Shown here in pieces: positions 52,539-62,720 of a stretch of 64,000 nt of DNA. Within the stretch, counting starts at the first letter, position 1. Each line of letters starts with the position of its first letter. The translations under genes and the position numbers were made by a program. The stretch comes from Clostridia bacterium (GTDB taxonomy: Bacteria > Bacillota > Clostridia > Oscillospirales > Acutalibacteraceae), in contig JAFQCU010000036.1 of NCBI GenBank assembly GCA_017416285.1, positions 1-64,000 on the forward strand, read 5' to 3'. Under the pieces are notes generated by a model. That model was given only the letters and a program-made list of their open reading frames with translations. It was not told the DNA's origin and searched no databases.

Positions 52539-53179
52539 TGTTGGAAATAGATAAGCTTCGTGACGCTGAAAACTTTCTGCTAAAAAAAAGCGTAGTTATT
52601 TTTGATTTGGATGATACATTATACTCAGAAAAAGACTATGTGAAAAGTGGATATGCGGAAATTGGTTGCAATTTCAAAGGTATAGATGAAATGGCGAGTA
52701 AATTATGGTCCGCTTTTCAAAGTGGAAAACAGGCAATAAATTATGTTTTAGAACAAGAAGGCTTACTTTCGGAAGATGCAATAAAGTTATGTCTTAATAT
52801 TTATAGAAATCATCAACCGCAGATTTCATTATATCCTGATGCGAAAAATTTATTGGAAATTCTTAAAAGCGGTGGGGTACGTTTGGGTATGATTACCGAC
52901 GGCAGACCCGAAGGACAACGTGCCAAAATTAAATGTTTGGGAATAGAACCGTATTTTGAAAAGATTATTATAACAGACGAACTTGGTGGTATAGCTTTTA
53001 GAAAGCCAAACACAGTTGCATTTGAAAAAATGCGAGATTTCTTTAAAGTTCCATATAAATCAATGGTTTATATTGGAGATAATCCGAAAAAGGATTTTAT
53101 TGCTCCGGAATTGTTGGGGATGGAGAGTGTTTATTTCAACAATCCGGAAGGATTATATAGTACAAGGAAAGTGTTATGA
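52538..53179 (+). CDS. HAD-family hydrolase
   Basis: 213 residues starting at GTG that overlaps the ATP-grasp stop (TAGTG). The catalytic aspartates are in FDLDDTLYSEKDY (motif I), with MITDGRPEGQ (motif II), FRKPNTVAFEKM (motif III) and YIGDNPKKDFIAP (motif IV). The alpha-helical cap is small. Likely a phosphatase acting on the product of the ATP-grasp neighbour or on a sugar phosphate. Confidence 0.88.
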   Translation: MLEIDKLRDAENFLLKKSVVIFDLDDTLYSEKDYVKSGYAEIGCNFKGIDEMASKLWSAFQSGKQAINYVLEQEGLLSEDAIKLCLNIYRNHQPQISLYPDAKNLLEILKSGGVRLGMITDGRPEGQRAKIKCLGIEPYFEKIIITDELGGIAFRKPNTVAFEKMRDFFKVPYKSMVYIGDNPKKDFIAPELLGMESVYFNNPEGLYSTRKVL

Positions 53180-54297
53180 AAAAAGTATTATTTATCAGTA
53201 ATGTTTTATCACATATTGAAGCATTTCATTTGCCATATTTGGAATGGTTTAAAAGTCGTGGTTATGAAGTTCATATAATGACTAACGCTGGCGGCAATAC
53301 TGCTGAATATTGTGACAAATTATTTGATATAGGCATACAAAGGTCTCCGTTTAATCTTAAAAATATCTCTGCGATTAGAAAAGCAAAAATAATAATTGAT
53401 TCGGAAAATTATCAAATAATTCATTCACATACTCCTATGGGTGGTGTAGTAGGCAGATTAGCTTCTACTAGTGCACGAAAAAAAGGTTCAAAAATTTTAT
53501 ATACAGCGCACGGATTTCATTTTTATAAAGGTGCCCCCAAACGAAATTGGATTTTGTACTATACAATGGAAAAGTATCTGGCAAAAAAGACAGATTGTAT
53601 TATTACTATTAATTCTGAGGATTATGAGTGCGCAAAAGAAAAATTCGAATCAAAGCAAACAGCAATTAAAAAGATAAGCGGTATAGGTGTCGATTTGAAG
53701 CGATTTGCCTCTATTAGCAATGATGAAAAAACGCAATTAAAAAAGCAATATGGTTATGAAGATAAATTTCTTTTAATTTATGCTGCTGAATTTATACCAC
53801 GAAAAAATCACAGTTTTTTTATTGAGGCTGCAACTGATTTGTGTAAGCTTTGCCCCAATATAAAGTTTCTGTTTTGCGGCAAAGGAAAATTAATGGAAAA
53901 TGTCAAAAAACAGGCTGAGGAGCGTGGTGTTGCGGAATATTTTGACTTCCTTGGCTTTAGAAAAGATATGCCTACATTGTATAAGATGAGCGATATTTTA
54001 ATTTCTGCAAGCACTGAAGAAGGATTTGGAATAAATATTATCGAAGGAATGGCAACTGGTATGCCTGCAGTTGCATCTATTGTGCGTGGACATAAGGAAA
54101 TGGTTATATCTGGAAAAAATGGCTTTTTGTTCGATTCCTCTTCTGCGAAGCAATTCAATGACTATATTGTTAAATTGTATGATGATTATGCACTTTATAA
54201 CGGCATGTCTTTAGAGGCGGTAAAAACCGCACAGAGCTTTAGTATTGAAAATTCTTTGGAGCAAATGTCATCAATATATGAAAAATATGAAAAATAA
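53176..54297 (+). CDS. GT4-family glycosyltransferase (EpsD-like)
   Basis: 373 residues, GT-B fold. Begins KKVLFISNVLSHIEAFHLPY and has the donor-site EGFGINIIEGMATGMP (E-x7-E type). Members with this start are EpsD/CapM-like and add early sugars to undecaprenyl-linked intermediates. Overlaps the HAD gene by 4 bases. Confidence 0.88.
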   Translation: MKKVLFISNVLSHIEAFHLPYLEWFKSRGYEVHIMTNAGGNTAEYCDKLFDIGIQRSPFNLKNISAIRKAKIIIDSENYQIIHSHTPMGGVVGRLASTSARKKGSKILYTAHGFHFYKGAPKRNWILYYTMEKYLAKKTDCIITINSEDYECAKEKFESKQTAIKKISGIGVDLKRFASISNDEKTQLKKQYGYEDKFLLIYAAEFIPRKNHSFFIEAATDLCKLCPNIKFLFCGKGKLMENVKKQAEERGVAEYFDFLGFRKDMPTLYKMSDILISASTEEGFGINIIEGMATGMPAVASIVRGHKEMVISGKNGFLFDSSSAKQFNDYIVKLYDDYALYNGMSLEAVKTAQSFSIENSLEQMSSIYEKYEK

Positions 54298-54308
54298 GGG
54301 GTAAATTT

Positions 54309-55274
54309 ATGTACCAACCATTAGTAACAATAGTGATTCCGGTTTATAATGGGGCCAACTATTTAGCGGAAAGCATAAATTCGGCTTTGGAGCAAACTTA
54401 TAAAAATAAAGAAATAATAGTTGTAAACGATGGATCAACCGATAATGGAGAAACAGAAAAAGTGGCTCTTTCTTTTGGGGACAAGATAACGTATCTTTCA
54501 AAGAAAAACGGTGGTGTTTCTTCTGCGTTAAACTTGTGTATAGAAAACATGCATGGTGATTGGTTATCTTGGCTATCTCATGATGATCTTTATTATCCCG
54601 ACAAGGTAGAAGCCGAGGTTAATTACGTTGGAGAACTGTTAAAAAAGAATCCTGAACTTGACCTTGACCGAGTGGTTGTTCGCTGCGCTGCTGAATCTAT
54701 AGATAAAAATGGTAAAACAATACTCAAATACAATTATAGTGACGTAAAAGAAAAAGAACCGCTAATAGAGATGATATTAAATAATGTGTACAATTACCGT
54801 CTTGCGGGCTGTTCGTTTTTACTTCCTGCTGATGCCTTCAGAAAAGTTGGCGAATTCAATGAGGCAATACGCACAGTTTCTGATGCGGAGTATTGGTATC
54901 GTCTTTTGTTTGCAGGATATGATTTTTACTATCTTGATCGCTGTTTAATTAGGGGGCGTGTTCATAAAAAGCAAGTTGGAAAGACGAAGGTAACTACCTT
55001 TGATATAGAGGGTAATAATCTACATAAATGGATTGCGGATCAAATGTATGCAAATAATGAGTATCGCAAAGGGAAATACTTCTTAAGATTGGGCGGATAT
55101 TTATGTAAGCGCCTAATGCCGGATGCTTCCCAATATGCTTTTGCCTATGCCAAGCAATTGTGCAATCCAATGCATTATTTCTTTGTTTCTACTTGGTATA
55201 AGATGTGGTTTACTATTATAGGAAAAGGTCGTAATTTTATCAGAAGCATTTACAGAAAGCTTAAGGTTAAGTAG
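54309..55274 (+). CDS. GT2-family glycosyltransferase
   Basis: 321 residues, GT-A fold. VTIVIPVYNGANYLAESINS, VNDGSTDNGETE, and LSHDDLYYPDK with the DxD-type acid pair. Adds one sugar of the repeat unit. Confidence 0.88.
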   Translation: MYQPLVTIVIPVYNGANYLAESINSALEQTYKNKEIIVVNDGSTDNGETEKVALSFGDKITYLSKKNGGVSSALNLCIENMHGDWLSWLSHDDLYYPDKVEAEVNYVGELLKKNPELDLDRVVVRCAAESIDKNGKTILKYNYSDVKEKEPLIEMILNNVYNYRLAGCSFLLPADAFRKVGEFNEAIRTVSDAEYWYRLLFAGYDFYYLDRCLIRGRVHKKQVGKTKVTTFDIEGNNLHKWIADQMYANNEYRKGKYFLRLGGYLCKRLMPDASQYAFAYAKQLCNPMHYFFVSTWYKMWFTIIGKGRNFIRSIYRKLKVK

Positions 55275-55295
55275 TTAAAGTGTGGTGTTTTAAGA

Positions 55296-56504
55296 ATGAA
55301 AGTTGTCCAAATTAATGGTGTTTCAAGCGTCGGGAGCACGGGTAAAATTGTATCACAATTATCAGAGGTAATGAATTCTCAAGGAATTGAAAATTATATT
55401 ATTTCGGCTGGCTATAGAGAAACCTCAAAAAAAGAAAATGTATTTTTTTGTTCTTCTTATATTGGGGTTAGAATGCATCAGCTTTTGGGAAATCTTTTGG
55501 GCGATACGGGATTTCATTCTTTTTTTGCTACTAAAAAGGCTATATCAATATTAAAAAAGATACAACCGGATATTGTTCATTTACACAATATTTATAGTTA
55601 TTTTATTAATGTTGAAATGCTACTTAAATTTTTGAAAAAGCAGAATATAAAAACGGTTTGGACAATTCACGATTTTTGGCCAATTACTGGGCATTGTACG
55701 CATTTTGAGGCGGCAGGCTGTTACCGTTGGGGAGAAGGGTGCGGACATTGTTCTCAATTAAAAAATTTTCCATATAGCAGATTTTTTGACAGAACAACGG
55801 CTTTGTTAAATAAGAAGAAAAACATTTATGAGGGATGGGATGCGCTACATTTAGCAACAGTATCTAAATGGGTGGCTAACTATCTTCCGAAATCTATACT
55901 TGGTGGCAAGGAGATTCGTGTTATTCCCAACGGTATAGATACCAACACTTTTAAGCAAATTTTCAAAGAAAGACCGATAGAGTTTAAAGACAAATTTATA
56001 ATATTAAGTGTTGCAATGTCTTGGGGAAAAAATAAAGGATTAGATGATTTGATTACACTTTCTGAAAAATTGTCTGATGATGAACTTATAGTTATAATAG
56101 GACTCCCCGAAGATAAGATTGAAGAATTACCTCAAAATATAATCGGTCTTACTAAAACAAAAAACTCAAGTGAATTGTGTGATTTTTATAATATGGCAGA
56201 TGTTTATGTGACCGCTTCAATAGAGGAAACGATGGGACTTACGGTTGTTGAGGCGATGTCCTGCGGTACGCCTGCCGTTGTATATAATAAAACGGCACTT
56301 CCGGAACTGATCGCTGATGTTTGTGGATATGTGTGTGATGAAAAAACAGTAGATGCACTATATTCTAATATTTGTGAAGTTCGAAGATTGGGAAAATCAT
56401 ATTTTTCTCAAGCGTGTATACGACACGTAAATGATAATTACGATAAATGGAATCAATACAAAAAATATTGCAATTATTATTACGATATTTTGGAGGACAG
56501 ATAA
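55296..56504 (+). CDS. GT4-family glycosyltransferase with Cys-rich insert
   Basis: 402 residues. GT-B domain with NGVSSVGSTGKIV at the start and VYVTASIEETMGLTVVEAMSCGTPAVV at the donor site. An unusual insert after HDFWPITG carries four or more Cys/His residues (GHCTHFEAAGCYRWGEGCG, then HCSQL), which probably bind zinc. This subclass is known from WcaL/WcaC-type capsular enzymes. Confidence 0.85.
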   Translation: MKVVQINGVSSVGSTGKIVSQLSEVMNSQGIENYIISAGYRETSKKENVFFCSSYIGVRMHQLLGNLLGDTGFHSFFATKKAISILKKIQPDIVHLHNIYSYFINVEMLLKFLKKQNIKTVWTIHDFWPITGHCTHFEAAGCYRWGEGCGHCSQLKNFPYSRFFDRTTALLNKKKNIYEGWDALHLATVSKWVANYLPKSILGGKEIRVIPNGIDTNTFKQIFKERPIEFKDKFIILSVAMSWGKNKGLDDLITLSEKLSDDELIVIIGLPEDKIEELPQNIIGLTKTKNSSELCDFYNMADVYVTASIEETMGLTVVEAMSCGTPAVVYNKTALPELIADVCGYVCDEKTVDALYSNICEVRRLGKSYFSQACIRHVNDNYDKWNQYKKYCNYYYDILEDR

Positions 56505-57034
56505 TGCGGAACAATCTTAATGGCAGATTTTCATTAATTGTTAATCAACATTTACACCATTATAATCATAATAGGTATTGGAAGAAAAGGCAAAACGTTC
56601 TAAAAAAGTCCTGCGGGGCATTAAGGCGAATTTCACAGCTTTACGATCTTTATTATATAAAGAAAAGCGACGCTTTTAATTGTGCCTCTTTTGGAACGGA
56701 TTTAGGTCAAGGTGCCGAATTTGCCACCCCACCCCATTTGCCACATGGTCCTAACGGCATTATTGTATCGAAATTTGCAAAGATTGGTAGTAATTGTAAA
56801 ATTTATCATCAGGTTACAATTGCAACTAAAAATATTAATGGAGAATTTGTTTCTGCAACCATTGGAGATAACTGTACTTTAGGTGCGAAATGTACAGTTG
56901 TGGGTGGAGTAAAAATCGGTAATAATGTTAAGGTTGGAGCTAATGCCGTCGTTACTAAAGATGTTCCGGATAATTGCACCGTGGCTGGCGTTCCGGCAAA
57001 AATCATAAAAGAGATGAAATTAAATGATAATTGA
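56504..57034 (+). CDS. Serine-acetyltransferase-like hexapeptide (LbH) transferase
   Basis: 176 residues from ATG at 56504, overlapping the previous stop (TAATG). C-terminal left-handed beta-helix repeats (IGSNCKIYHQVTIATKNI, IGDNCTLGAKCTVVGGVKIG). Colanic-acid/CapG-like O-acetyltransferases look like this; it probably O-acetylates a sugar of the repeat unit. Overlaps the next gene by 11 bases. Confidence 0.85.
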   Translation: MRNNLNGRFSLIVNQHLHHYNHNRYWKKRQNVLKKSCGALRRISQLYDLYYIKKSDAFNCASFGTDLGQGAEFATPPHLPHGPNGIIVSKFAKIGSNCKIYHQVTIATKNINGEFVSATIGDNCTLGAKCTVVGGVKIGNNVKVGANAVVTKDVPDNCTVAGVPAKIIKEMKLNDN

Positions 57035-57680
57035 ATTCACCGGTGTTCCCTGTAGCGGCAAGTCTGATATTTCTCACGAGTTAGCCAATATATTGCGAAA
57101 AAATGGATTTTCGGTTTGCGAAAAGCAGTATGAGATTTCGCATAGTGATAATTCGAAAAAAAGAGCATTAAAGAAAGTTTTGACATGTTTTTTATATTGC
57201 ATTAGGCACCCCAAACGCGCGTTTAGTTTTTACAGACTAATTGGATCTGCAAAGTGTTGGATGAATTATATATATTTGTTTTCTTTAAATTGTAAAAACG
57301 ATATATGTATTTTAGAACAGGGATATTTACAGCTTATTGGTTCGTTTTTTGATAACGTTTCACCTGATATGCAAAGGATGTCTGCGCTTTTTAAAGCTCT
57401 TATTCCTGAAAAATATATTATTCAAGTTTTTATTTCAGCTTCTAAGGAAACAATTCTTAATCGTGCAAACTTTCGAAATGATAAGCCATTTTTCGTGCAG
57501 GCGGAGGCTTCTCAATCATCCTTAGAGTATTCTATTGCCACTTGCAACTTGTTACAAAAGATTTGGTGTCAGAACAAAGGTGAAAAGGAATTTATATTCA
57601 TTTCAAACGAAAAAAATAATGCTCAACACGAAGTGGCTCAAGAGGTTTACAAAATTTTAAAGCAGAGGGAGCTTTTATGA
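57024..57680 (+). CDS. P-loop NTPase, kinase-like, in polysaccharide operon
   Basis: 218 residues with Walker A GVPCSGKS at about 7-14 and a DICILEQGYLQL block that could be Walker B-like. It resembles small thymidylate-kinase-like or sugar-kinase-like P-loop proteins of capsule clusters. It may phosphorylate a sugar or lipid precursor; no substrate motif is recognised. Confidence 0.7.
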   Translation: MIIEFTGVPCSGKSDISHELANILRKNGFSVCEKQYEISHSDNSKKRALKKVLTCFLYCIRHPKRAFSFYRLIGSAKCWMNYIYLFSLNCKNDICILEQGYLQLIGSFFDNVSPDMQRMSALFKALIPEKYIIQVFISASKETILNRANFRNDKPFFVQAEASQSSLEYSIATCNLLQKIWCQNKGEKEFIFISNEKNNAQHEVAQEVYKILKQRELL

Positions 57681-58831
57681 AAATAGGCATCACAACATAC
57701 TTTAACATAAAAAACTATGGCTCTGCATTACAAGCATTTGCTATGCGTCATTTTTTAATGCAAAACGGTCATAATGCTGTTTTTTTAAGTATTAAAGAAC
57801 AGCATCCTTTGGATAATCTTTTGCATAAGCTGCATGTTGCGTTTGTTACAGTGATAAAATGTGCCTTAAATAAAGAAGCACGTAAAACTCAGAGAGAAAT
57901 CAATAATCTAAAACAAACGTCCACTTCCGTAATTACGACAGAAGTAAAGGAATTATTTTCACGTTTTGAGGAAAAATTTTTACCATCCATAAATATTGGA
58001 AGAAGAGCCCTTAAAAGAAGGGCGCATTCTGAAGAGTTTGGTGCCTTTATATGCGGAAGTGATCAAATATGGTCGCCGTTATCTGTGCATCTTTCGGGAT
58101 TTAAATTTTTGAATTTTGCCCCCAAAAGTAAACGAATAGCTTACGCCCCTTCTTTTGGTGTTTCTAAAATCCCGTCATATAATAAGAAATTTGTTAAAAA
58201 GAAAATAGCAGATATAGATGATATTTCTGTTAGAGAATTTGAGGGCGCTCAAATTGTGAAGCAACTCATTAACAAAGATGTTCCTGTTTTATTAGATCCA
58301 ACTATGCTTTTAACGGGTGCACAATGGAGAAAAATATATCGGGAAAATGTTTCGAGTTCACAAAGCGAACAATATGTTCTTTGTTATTTTTTTGATGAAC
58401 CTAGTCTGGAAATTGTATCCAAAATTATAGAGTTTGCGCATTTTAAGAAATTAAAAATAAAAGTTTTATCTTCTTCAAATAAAACCTTTATAGCAAACGG
58501 TGCCGAGTTCGTTAATGCTGGTCCGATGGAATTCATGGAATTAGCGGATAATGCGCAATATGTTTTTACCAATTCGTTCCATGGTTGTGTTTTTTCTGTT
58601 TTATTCAACAAAAAATTTATCGCTTTTGGGCGAAATCATTCGGAGGCTGTAAAGCAAACATCACGTATTGAGACGCTATTAAAGCGTATTGGCGCACAAG
58701 AAAGCTTTTATAAATCTGATCTAGATGACTTTGTTTTTACAGATACTGAATCTTTTGATCGCATTATAGAACCGTTGCGTCTGGCTTCCAGTGAATATTT
58801 AATTAATTGCTTAAAGAAAAGAAGTGTGTAA
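57677..58831 (+). CDS. Polysaccharide pyruvyl transferase family protein
   Basis: 384 residues. The start KIGITTYFNIKNYGSALQAFAM and the later blocks ICGSDQIWSP, SKRIAYAPSFG, VLLDPTMLL and TNSFHGCVFSVLF are typical of this family. It would transfer pyruvate ketal to a sugar hydroxyl pair from phosphoenolpyruvate. It overlaps both neighbours by 4 and 1 bases. Confidence 0.9.
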   Translation: MKIGITTYFNIKNYGSALQAFAMRHFLMQNGHNAVFLSIKEQHPLDNLLHKLHVAFVTVIKCALNKEARKTQREINNLKQTSTSVITTEVKELFSRFEEKFLPSINIGRRALKRRAHSEEFGAFICGSDQIWSPLSVHLSGFKFLNFAPKSKRIAYAPSFGVSKIPSYNKKFVKKKIADIDDISVREFEGAQIVKQLINKDVPVLLDPTMLLTGAQWRKIYRENVSSSQSEQYVLCYFFDEPSLEIVSKIIEFAHFKKLKIKVLSSSNKTFIANGAEFVNAGPMEFMELADNAQYVFTNSFHGCVFSVLFNKKFIAFGRNHSEAVKQTSRIETLLKRIGAQESFYKSDLDDFVFTDTESFDRIIEPLRLASSEYLINCLKKRSV

Positions 58832-60009
58832 TGAATACATATCTCATTGAGAATGAAAAATCACGTTGTTGTGGTTGTGCAATCTGCTCCTTTGCTTGTC
58901 CAACAAAAGCTATACACATGGACTATGATGACGAAGGATTTGCTTTTCCTGCCGTTGATGATTCTCTATGCGTGAAATGCGGCAAGTGTAAGGCGGTTTG
59001 TCCTATGGATGTTTTTAAAAAACAAGAAGAACAAGCGACAGCATATGCAGCGTATTCTAAGGACAACGCAATAATAAAAACAAGTTCTTCTGGTGGAATT
59101 TTTGCAGAGTTGGCGAAGAAATTCATTTTGAGTGGCGGCAAAGTTTGCGGCTGTACTATCGATGATGAACATCAAGTAAAGCATATTTTGATTAATTGTG
59201 TTGATGAGTTGTCTTTGCTACAAGGATCTAAATATGTACAAAGCGATTTAAGTAATTGTTTGAATAAATTATCTGCATTATTAAAGCAAGGAGAAAAAGT
59301 TCTTTTTGTGGGGACGCCTTGCCAAGTTTCTGCCGTTAAAAACCATTTTGATTGTAAAAGTTTGATTACTGTAGATTTGCTTTGCCATGGGGTTCCTTCA
59401 CAAAAACTTTTTGATTTTTATATAAAATATCTTGAAGAAAAGCACAAAGGGAAATTAACCGAGATTGTTTTTAGAGATAAGGAGAAATTTGGTTGGTCTA
59501 TTACTCAACGATATAAAATCCAAAAGAAGAATAAAATAAAAACATATTATTTGGAACGCCACACATCAGAGTATTTCTCGGGATTCTTGCGCAATATGAC
59601 ACAACGAGAATCATGTTATAGTTGCCCGTACACCACAATTAATAGGGTCGGGGATATTACTCTGGCAGATTTTTGGGGTGTTGATAAAGTGCGTCCTGAT
59701 TTGCTTAATTTAGATGGTACTTCACTTATCTTTGTCAATTCAAAAAAGGGTGAAAATTTAATTGAACAAATAAAGGACAGAATATTTATTTCAGAGGTTA
59801 GTTTTGACGATGCGATTTACCAAAACATCAATTTTGTTTCGCCGCCTAGAAAGCATGCATTGAGAAGTCGAATTTATGATTTAATTTTTAAATACGGTTT
59901 TAAAGAAATCGGAAAAAAACACTTACTTCCTAAAAATAGTTACAAATATAAAATTGCTCAATTTTTGAATATAAACGTAACTAAGATGAGGTTGCTTAGG
60001 AGAAAATAG
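58831..60009 (+). CDS. Coenzyme F420 hydrogenase/dehydrogenase beta-subunit-like Fe-S protein
   Basis: 392 residues from ATG at 58831 (TAATG overlap), chosen over a TTG 24 bases upstream. Two [4Fe-4S] ferredoxin motifs are present (CCGCAICSFACP and CVKCGKCKAVCP), followed by the FrhB-type domain (KTSSSGGIFAELAKKF, GTPCQVSAVKNHF, DLLCHGVPS) and further cysteines. Such proteins pair with pyruvyltransferases in many capsule clusters, as here. The redox role is unknown; F420 itself is not implied in this organism. Confidence 0.88.
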   Translation: MNTYLIENEKSRCCGCAICSFACPTKAIHMDYDDEGFAFPAVDDSLCVKCGKCKAVCPMDVFKKQEEQATAYAAYSKDNAIIKTSSSGGIFAELAKKFILSGGKVCGCTIDDEHQVKHILINCVDELSLLQGSKYVQSDLSNCLNKLSALLKQGEKVLFVGTPCQVSAVKNHFDCKSLITVDLLCHGVPSQKLFDFYIKYLEEKHKGKLTEIVFRDKEKFGWSITQRYKIQKKNKIKTYYLERHTSEYFSGFLRNMTQRESCYSCPYTTINRVGDITLADFWGVDKVRPDLLNLDGTSLIFVNSKKGENLIEQIKDRIFISEVSFDDAIYQNINFVSPPRKHALRSRIYDLIFKYGFKEIGKKHLLPKNSYKYKIAQFLNINVTKMRLLRRK

Positions 60010-60011
60010 TA

Positions 60012-61544
60012 TTGAGAAATTCCAAACAAAAAGTCTTAGCCGTTGCTCTTGGGTACGGGAACATAGTTATTCATAATCTTGTTTCATTTGTACTTACGCC
60101 CATAATGATTATGATATGGGGCGATGCATCATACGGTATATACAAAATAATACTTTCACTCATGACGTATTTTATGCTTATTGATTCGGGTGTAAAGAAT
60201 ACGGTTATTCGTTTTGTTTCAGAGTATCGCGCAACAAACGATCGGAATAGTGAGCGAAGATATATTGCTACAATTTCTTCGTATTACGTTATTGCAAGTG
60301 TGGGATTAGGTTTTATTGTTTTTATCTTATACTATGCATTGCCGATAATATATTCAGCCTCATTGACATCTGCTGAAATATTGATAATGCAGAATTCGTT
60401 GCCATGGCTGTTAATATATACCATAGGCACACTGTTTTTTAATTGTTTTGCGGCACTTTTGCGTGGGCATAACAAACAAATTTGTGTTCAAACCATAAAT
60501 ATACTCAAGTCAGCTTTGCGTTTTGTTGTTCTGTATTTGATGCTTCATAATAAATATTCAGTCGAACAAGTTATTGCAGCAGATGCTTTGATAACAATAT
60601 TCTTTGCTGCAATAGTATTGTTTATTGTTTTTGTTATTATGAAATTGCCGCCTTTGTTTAAAGGAGTCAACAAAGCTTTTATCAAAAAAATTGTCAGTTT
60701 TACAAGCGTAATGCTTATAAGTACTATTGCTACTTCACTTTTTTGGTCTGTAGGTAATTTCCTTGTTGGAATTATGACTTCTAGTGTTCTTGCCGCAGTA
60801 TATGCAACTTCTATCACTCTAACCAATATGTTCCAATCACTTTCAAATACAGTTTCACAGGTTTTGGTTCCGGATATTATGGTTAAGAGTTTTTCCACTG
60901 ATGATATGGTTGAGATGAACAAACTGATGGTGCAGATTGGAAAAATAAAGATGCCGATTATGTTACTTATTGTGTTGGGGTTTGGTCTATTTGGCAATGA
61001 GTTTGTAAGATTGTGGGTGGGAGATGGTTATACCGGCACCTACATTATTGCGTTTGTTACAATGATACCATTGATGCTTGGCATGTTACAAGACGTTCCT
61101 AATAATTATATATTGGCTAAAAACAAACATAAAACGCTGGCCCTTATTTCACTAATTAGTAGTGTTATAAATGTTATTTTGTCGATGATTTTAATTAAAT
61201 TGTTGGGAATTTATGGTGCGGCTCTCGGAACGATAAGTGCATATTTGTTTGTGTTTGTTGTATTCACATATAATTACTACCATAAGACTTTCGGGTTTGA
61301 TATGAAAACCCTTTATAAAGAAACGGTTTATAAAAATTTAAAATACATTTGTATATTGGTTGTGTGTGGTGTATTATTGAATATTATACCGTTTGATCAT
61401 TTTTTTGGAAAAACAGGATATATTGGCTGGTTATTTTTGTTGATTAAAATAATACTTTTCACAGTTTTATTTTTAATAATTTATTTTACTAAAATGATAG
61501 ATAAAGAAACTAAAAATAGGGTTTTTAGACGATTTGGCAGGTGA
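60012..61544 (+). CDS. Polysaccharide repeat-unit flippase (Wzx/MATE-like)
   Basis: 510 residues, TTG start with AGGAGA 9 bases upstream. About 12-14 hydrophobic segments across the chain and the oligosaccharide-flippase start FVLTPIMIMIWGDASYGIYK are visible. It should move the lipid-linked repeat unit across the membrane. Overlap region with the next gene is small. Confidence 0.88.
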   Translation: MRNSKQKVLAVALGYGNIVIHNLVSFVLTPIMIMIWGDASYGIYKIILSLMTYFMLIDSGVKNTVIRFVSEYRATNDRNSERRYIATISSYYVIASVGLGFIVFILYYALPIIYSASLTSAEILIMQNSLPWLLIYTIGTLFFNCFAALLRGHNKQICVQTINILKSALRFVVLYLMLHNKYSVEQVIAADALITIFFAAIVLFIVFVIMKLPPLFKGVNKAFIKKIVSFTSVMLISTIATSLFWSVGNFLVGIMTSSVLAAVYATSITLTNMFQSLSNTVSQVLVPDIMVKSFSTDDMVEMNKLMVQIGKIKMPIMLLIVLGFGLFGNEFVRLWVGDGYTGTYIIAFVTMIPLMLGMLQDVPNNYILAKNKHKTLALISLISSVINVILSMILIKLLGIYGAALGTISAYLFVFVVFTYNYYHKTFGFDMKTLYKETVYKNLKYICILVVCGVLLNIIPFDHFFGKTGYIGWLFLLIKIILFTVLFLIIYFTKMIDKETKNRVFRRFGR

Positions 61545-61548
61545 TGGA

Positions 61549-62709
61549 ATGTTAGGATATATAGTTGCTATTGGTTTAATTACGGTATGGTATTACATAT
61601 GTAAGAATACTGGAGATAAGAACCACAAAAGCTTTTTGATAGGCACCGCTATTTTGATGACATTGTTTTATGGATTAAGAGGTCAAGATGTTGGTTCGGA
61701 CACAGTATCCTATATCGCCATGTTTCTAGAGGATGGTTCAGTACCATTAAGCGGATTGTGGGATTATATGTGGAAAGAAAAGAGTCCAGCATATGTTTTG
61801 TTAGAATGGCTATTTTATCAAATATTGCCCTTTCCGCAACTATGGTTGCTTGCAACGTCCGCTTTCTTTTTCTTCATTTTTTCAAACTTTATTAAAAAAA
61901 ATAGTGTTGATCCCTATTTTTCTTATTTGATATTCTTTACAATTTTCGGCACTTTCCAAATGACTGGTATTAGACAAAGCTGTGCAATGGCAGTGCTGAT
62001 GTTAGCATTTGAACAAATTAAAGAGAAACGGCCAGTTAAATATTTGCTTTTAATTGGATTGGCTTATTTATTTCACAAATCTTCAATTGTATTTTTGCCA
62101 TTTTATATTATCGGAAAACGAAGAATTACAGACCTTGATATTCCGATTTTTACGGTTGGGATAGTTGCAATATACGCAAATCGGGCATTCGTTTTCGATT
62201 TGATAAAATCATTCACATCGTATAATTATTTTGAACAGCTTAATCATAATGAACCTGTTAATTTTTCGATAATGATTTACGGTACGACTTTGCTGGCATT
62301 ATTACTTTGTGTTGTGTTGACATCACGGAAAAAGCGACAGCTAATAGAACAGTATGATTTATCGCAAAATGCTAATATATATAGTTATTCAAAAATGAGA
62401 CGACTTTTTCAAAATGATTTGCTCCGCCAAGAAGTGCGAAAAGATGGCGAATTGTCACTGTACTCTCAATATGCTAATGCAATGATATTGGCGAGCTTGT
62501 TTATGCCGCTTGTTGCTATAAATGGCGCTGTAAGACGAATAGTAATGTATTTTGCATTATTTATGATTCTCCTATTACCAAAAGTATTCCGTGAATTCAT
62601 GGATCCGCAAATTAGGCGGGTGTGTAAAATTATATTGGGAGTTATACTTACGTATTTGTTATTAAGTGGTGTTAAAGGTTCCTCTTATGAGTATTATTTG
62701 TTCTTTTAG
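61549..62709 (+). CDS. EpsG-family polysaccharide polymerase (Wzy-like)
   Basis: 387 residues from ATG at 61549 (AGGTGATGG upstream). About 10 hydrophobic segments; the EpsG hallmark GLRGQDVGSDTVSYI follows the second helix and IRQSCAMAVLM follows a later one. It likely polymerises repeat units outside the membrane, with flippase upstream. Confidence 0.85.
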   Translation: MLGYIVAIGLITVWYYICKNTGDKNHKSFLIGTAILMTLFYGLRGQDVGSDTVSYIAMFLEDGSVPLSGLWDYMWKEKSPAYVLLEWLFYQILPFPQLWLLATSAFFFFIFSNFIKKNSVDPYFSYLIFFTIFGTFQMTGIRQSCAMAVLMLAFEQIKEKRPVKYLLLIGLAYLFHKSSIVFLPFYIIGKRRITDLDIPIFTVGIVAIYANRAFVFDLIKSFTSYNYFEQLNHNEPVNFSIMIYGTTLLALLLCVVLTSRKKRQLIEQYDLSQNANIYSYSKMRRLFQNDLLRQEVRKDGELSLYSQYANAMILASLFMPLVAINGAVRRIVMYFALFMILLLPKVFREFMDPQIRRVCKIILGVILTYLLLSGVKGSSYEYYLFF

Positions 62710-62720
62710 GAGAGGTAGAA

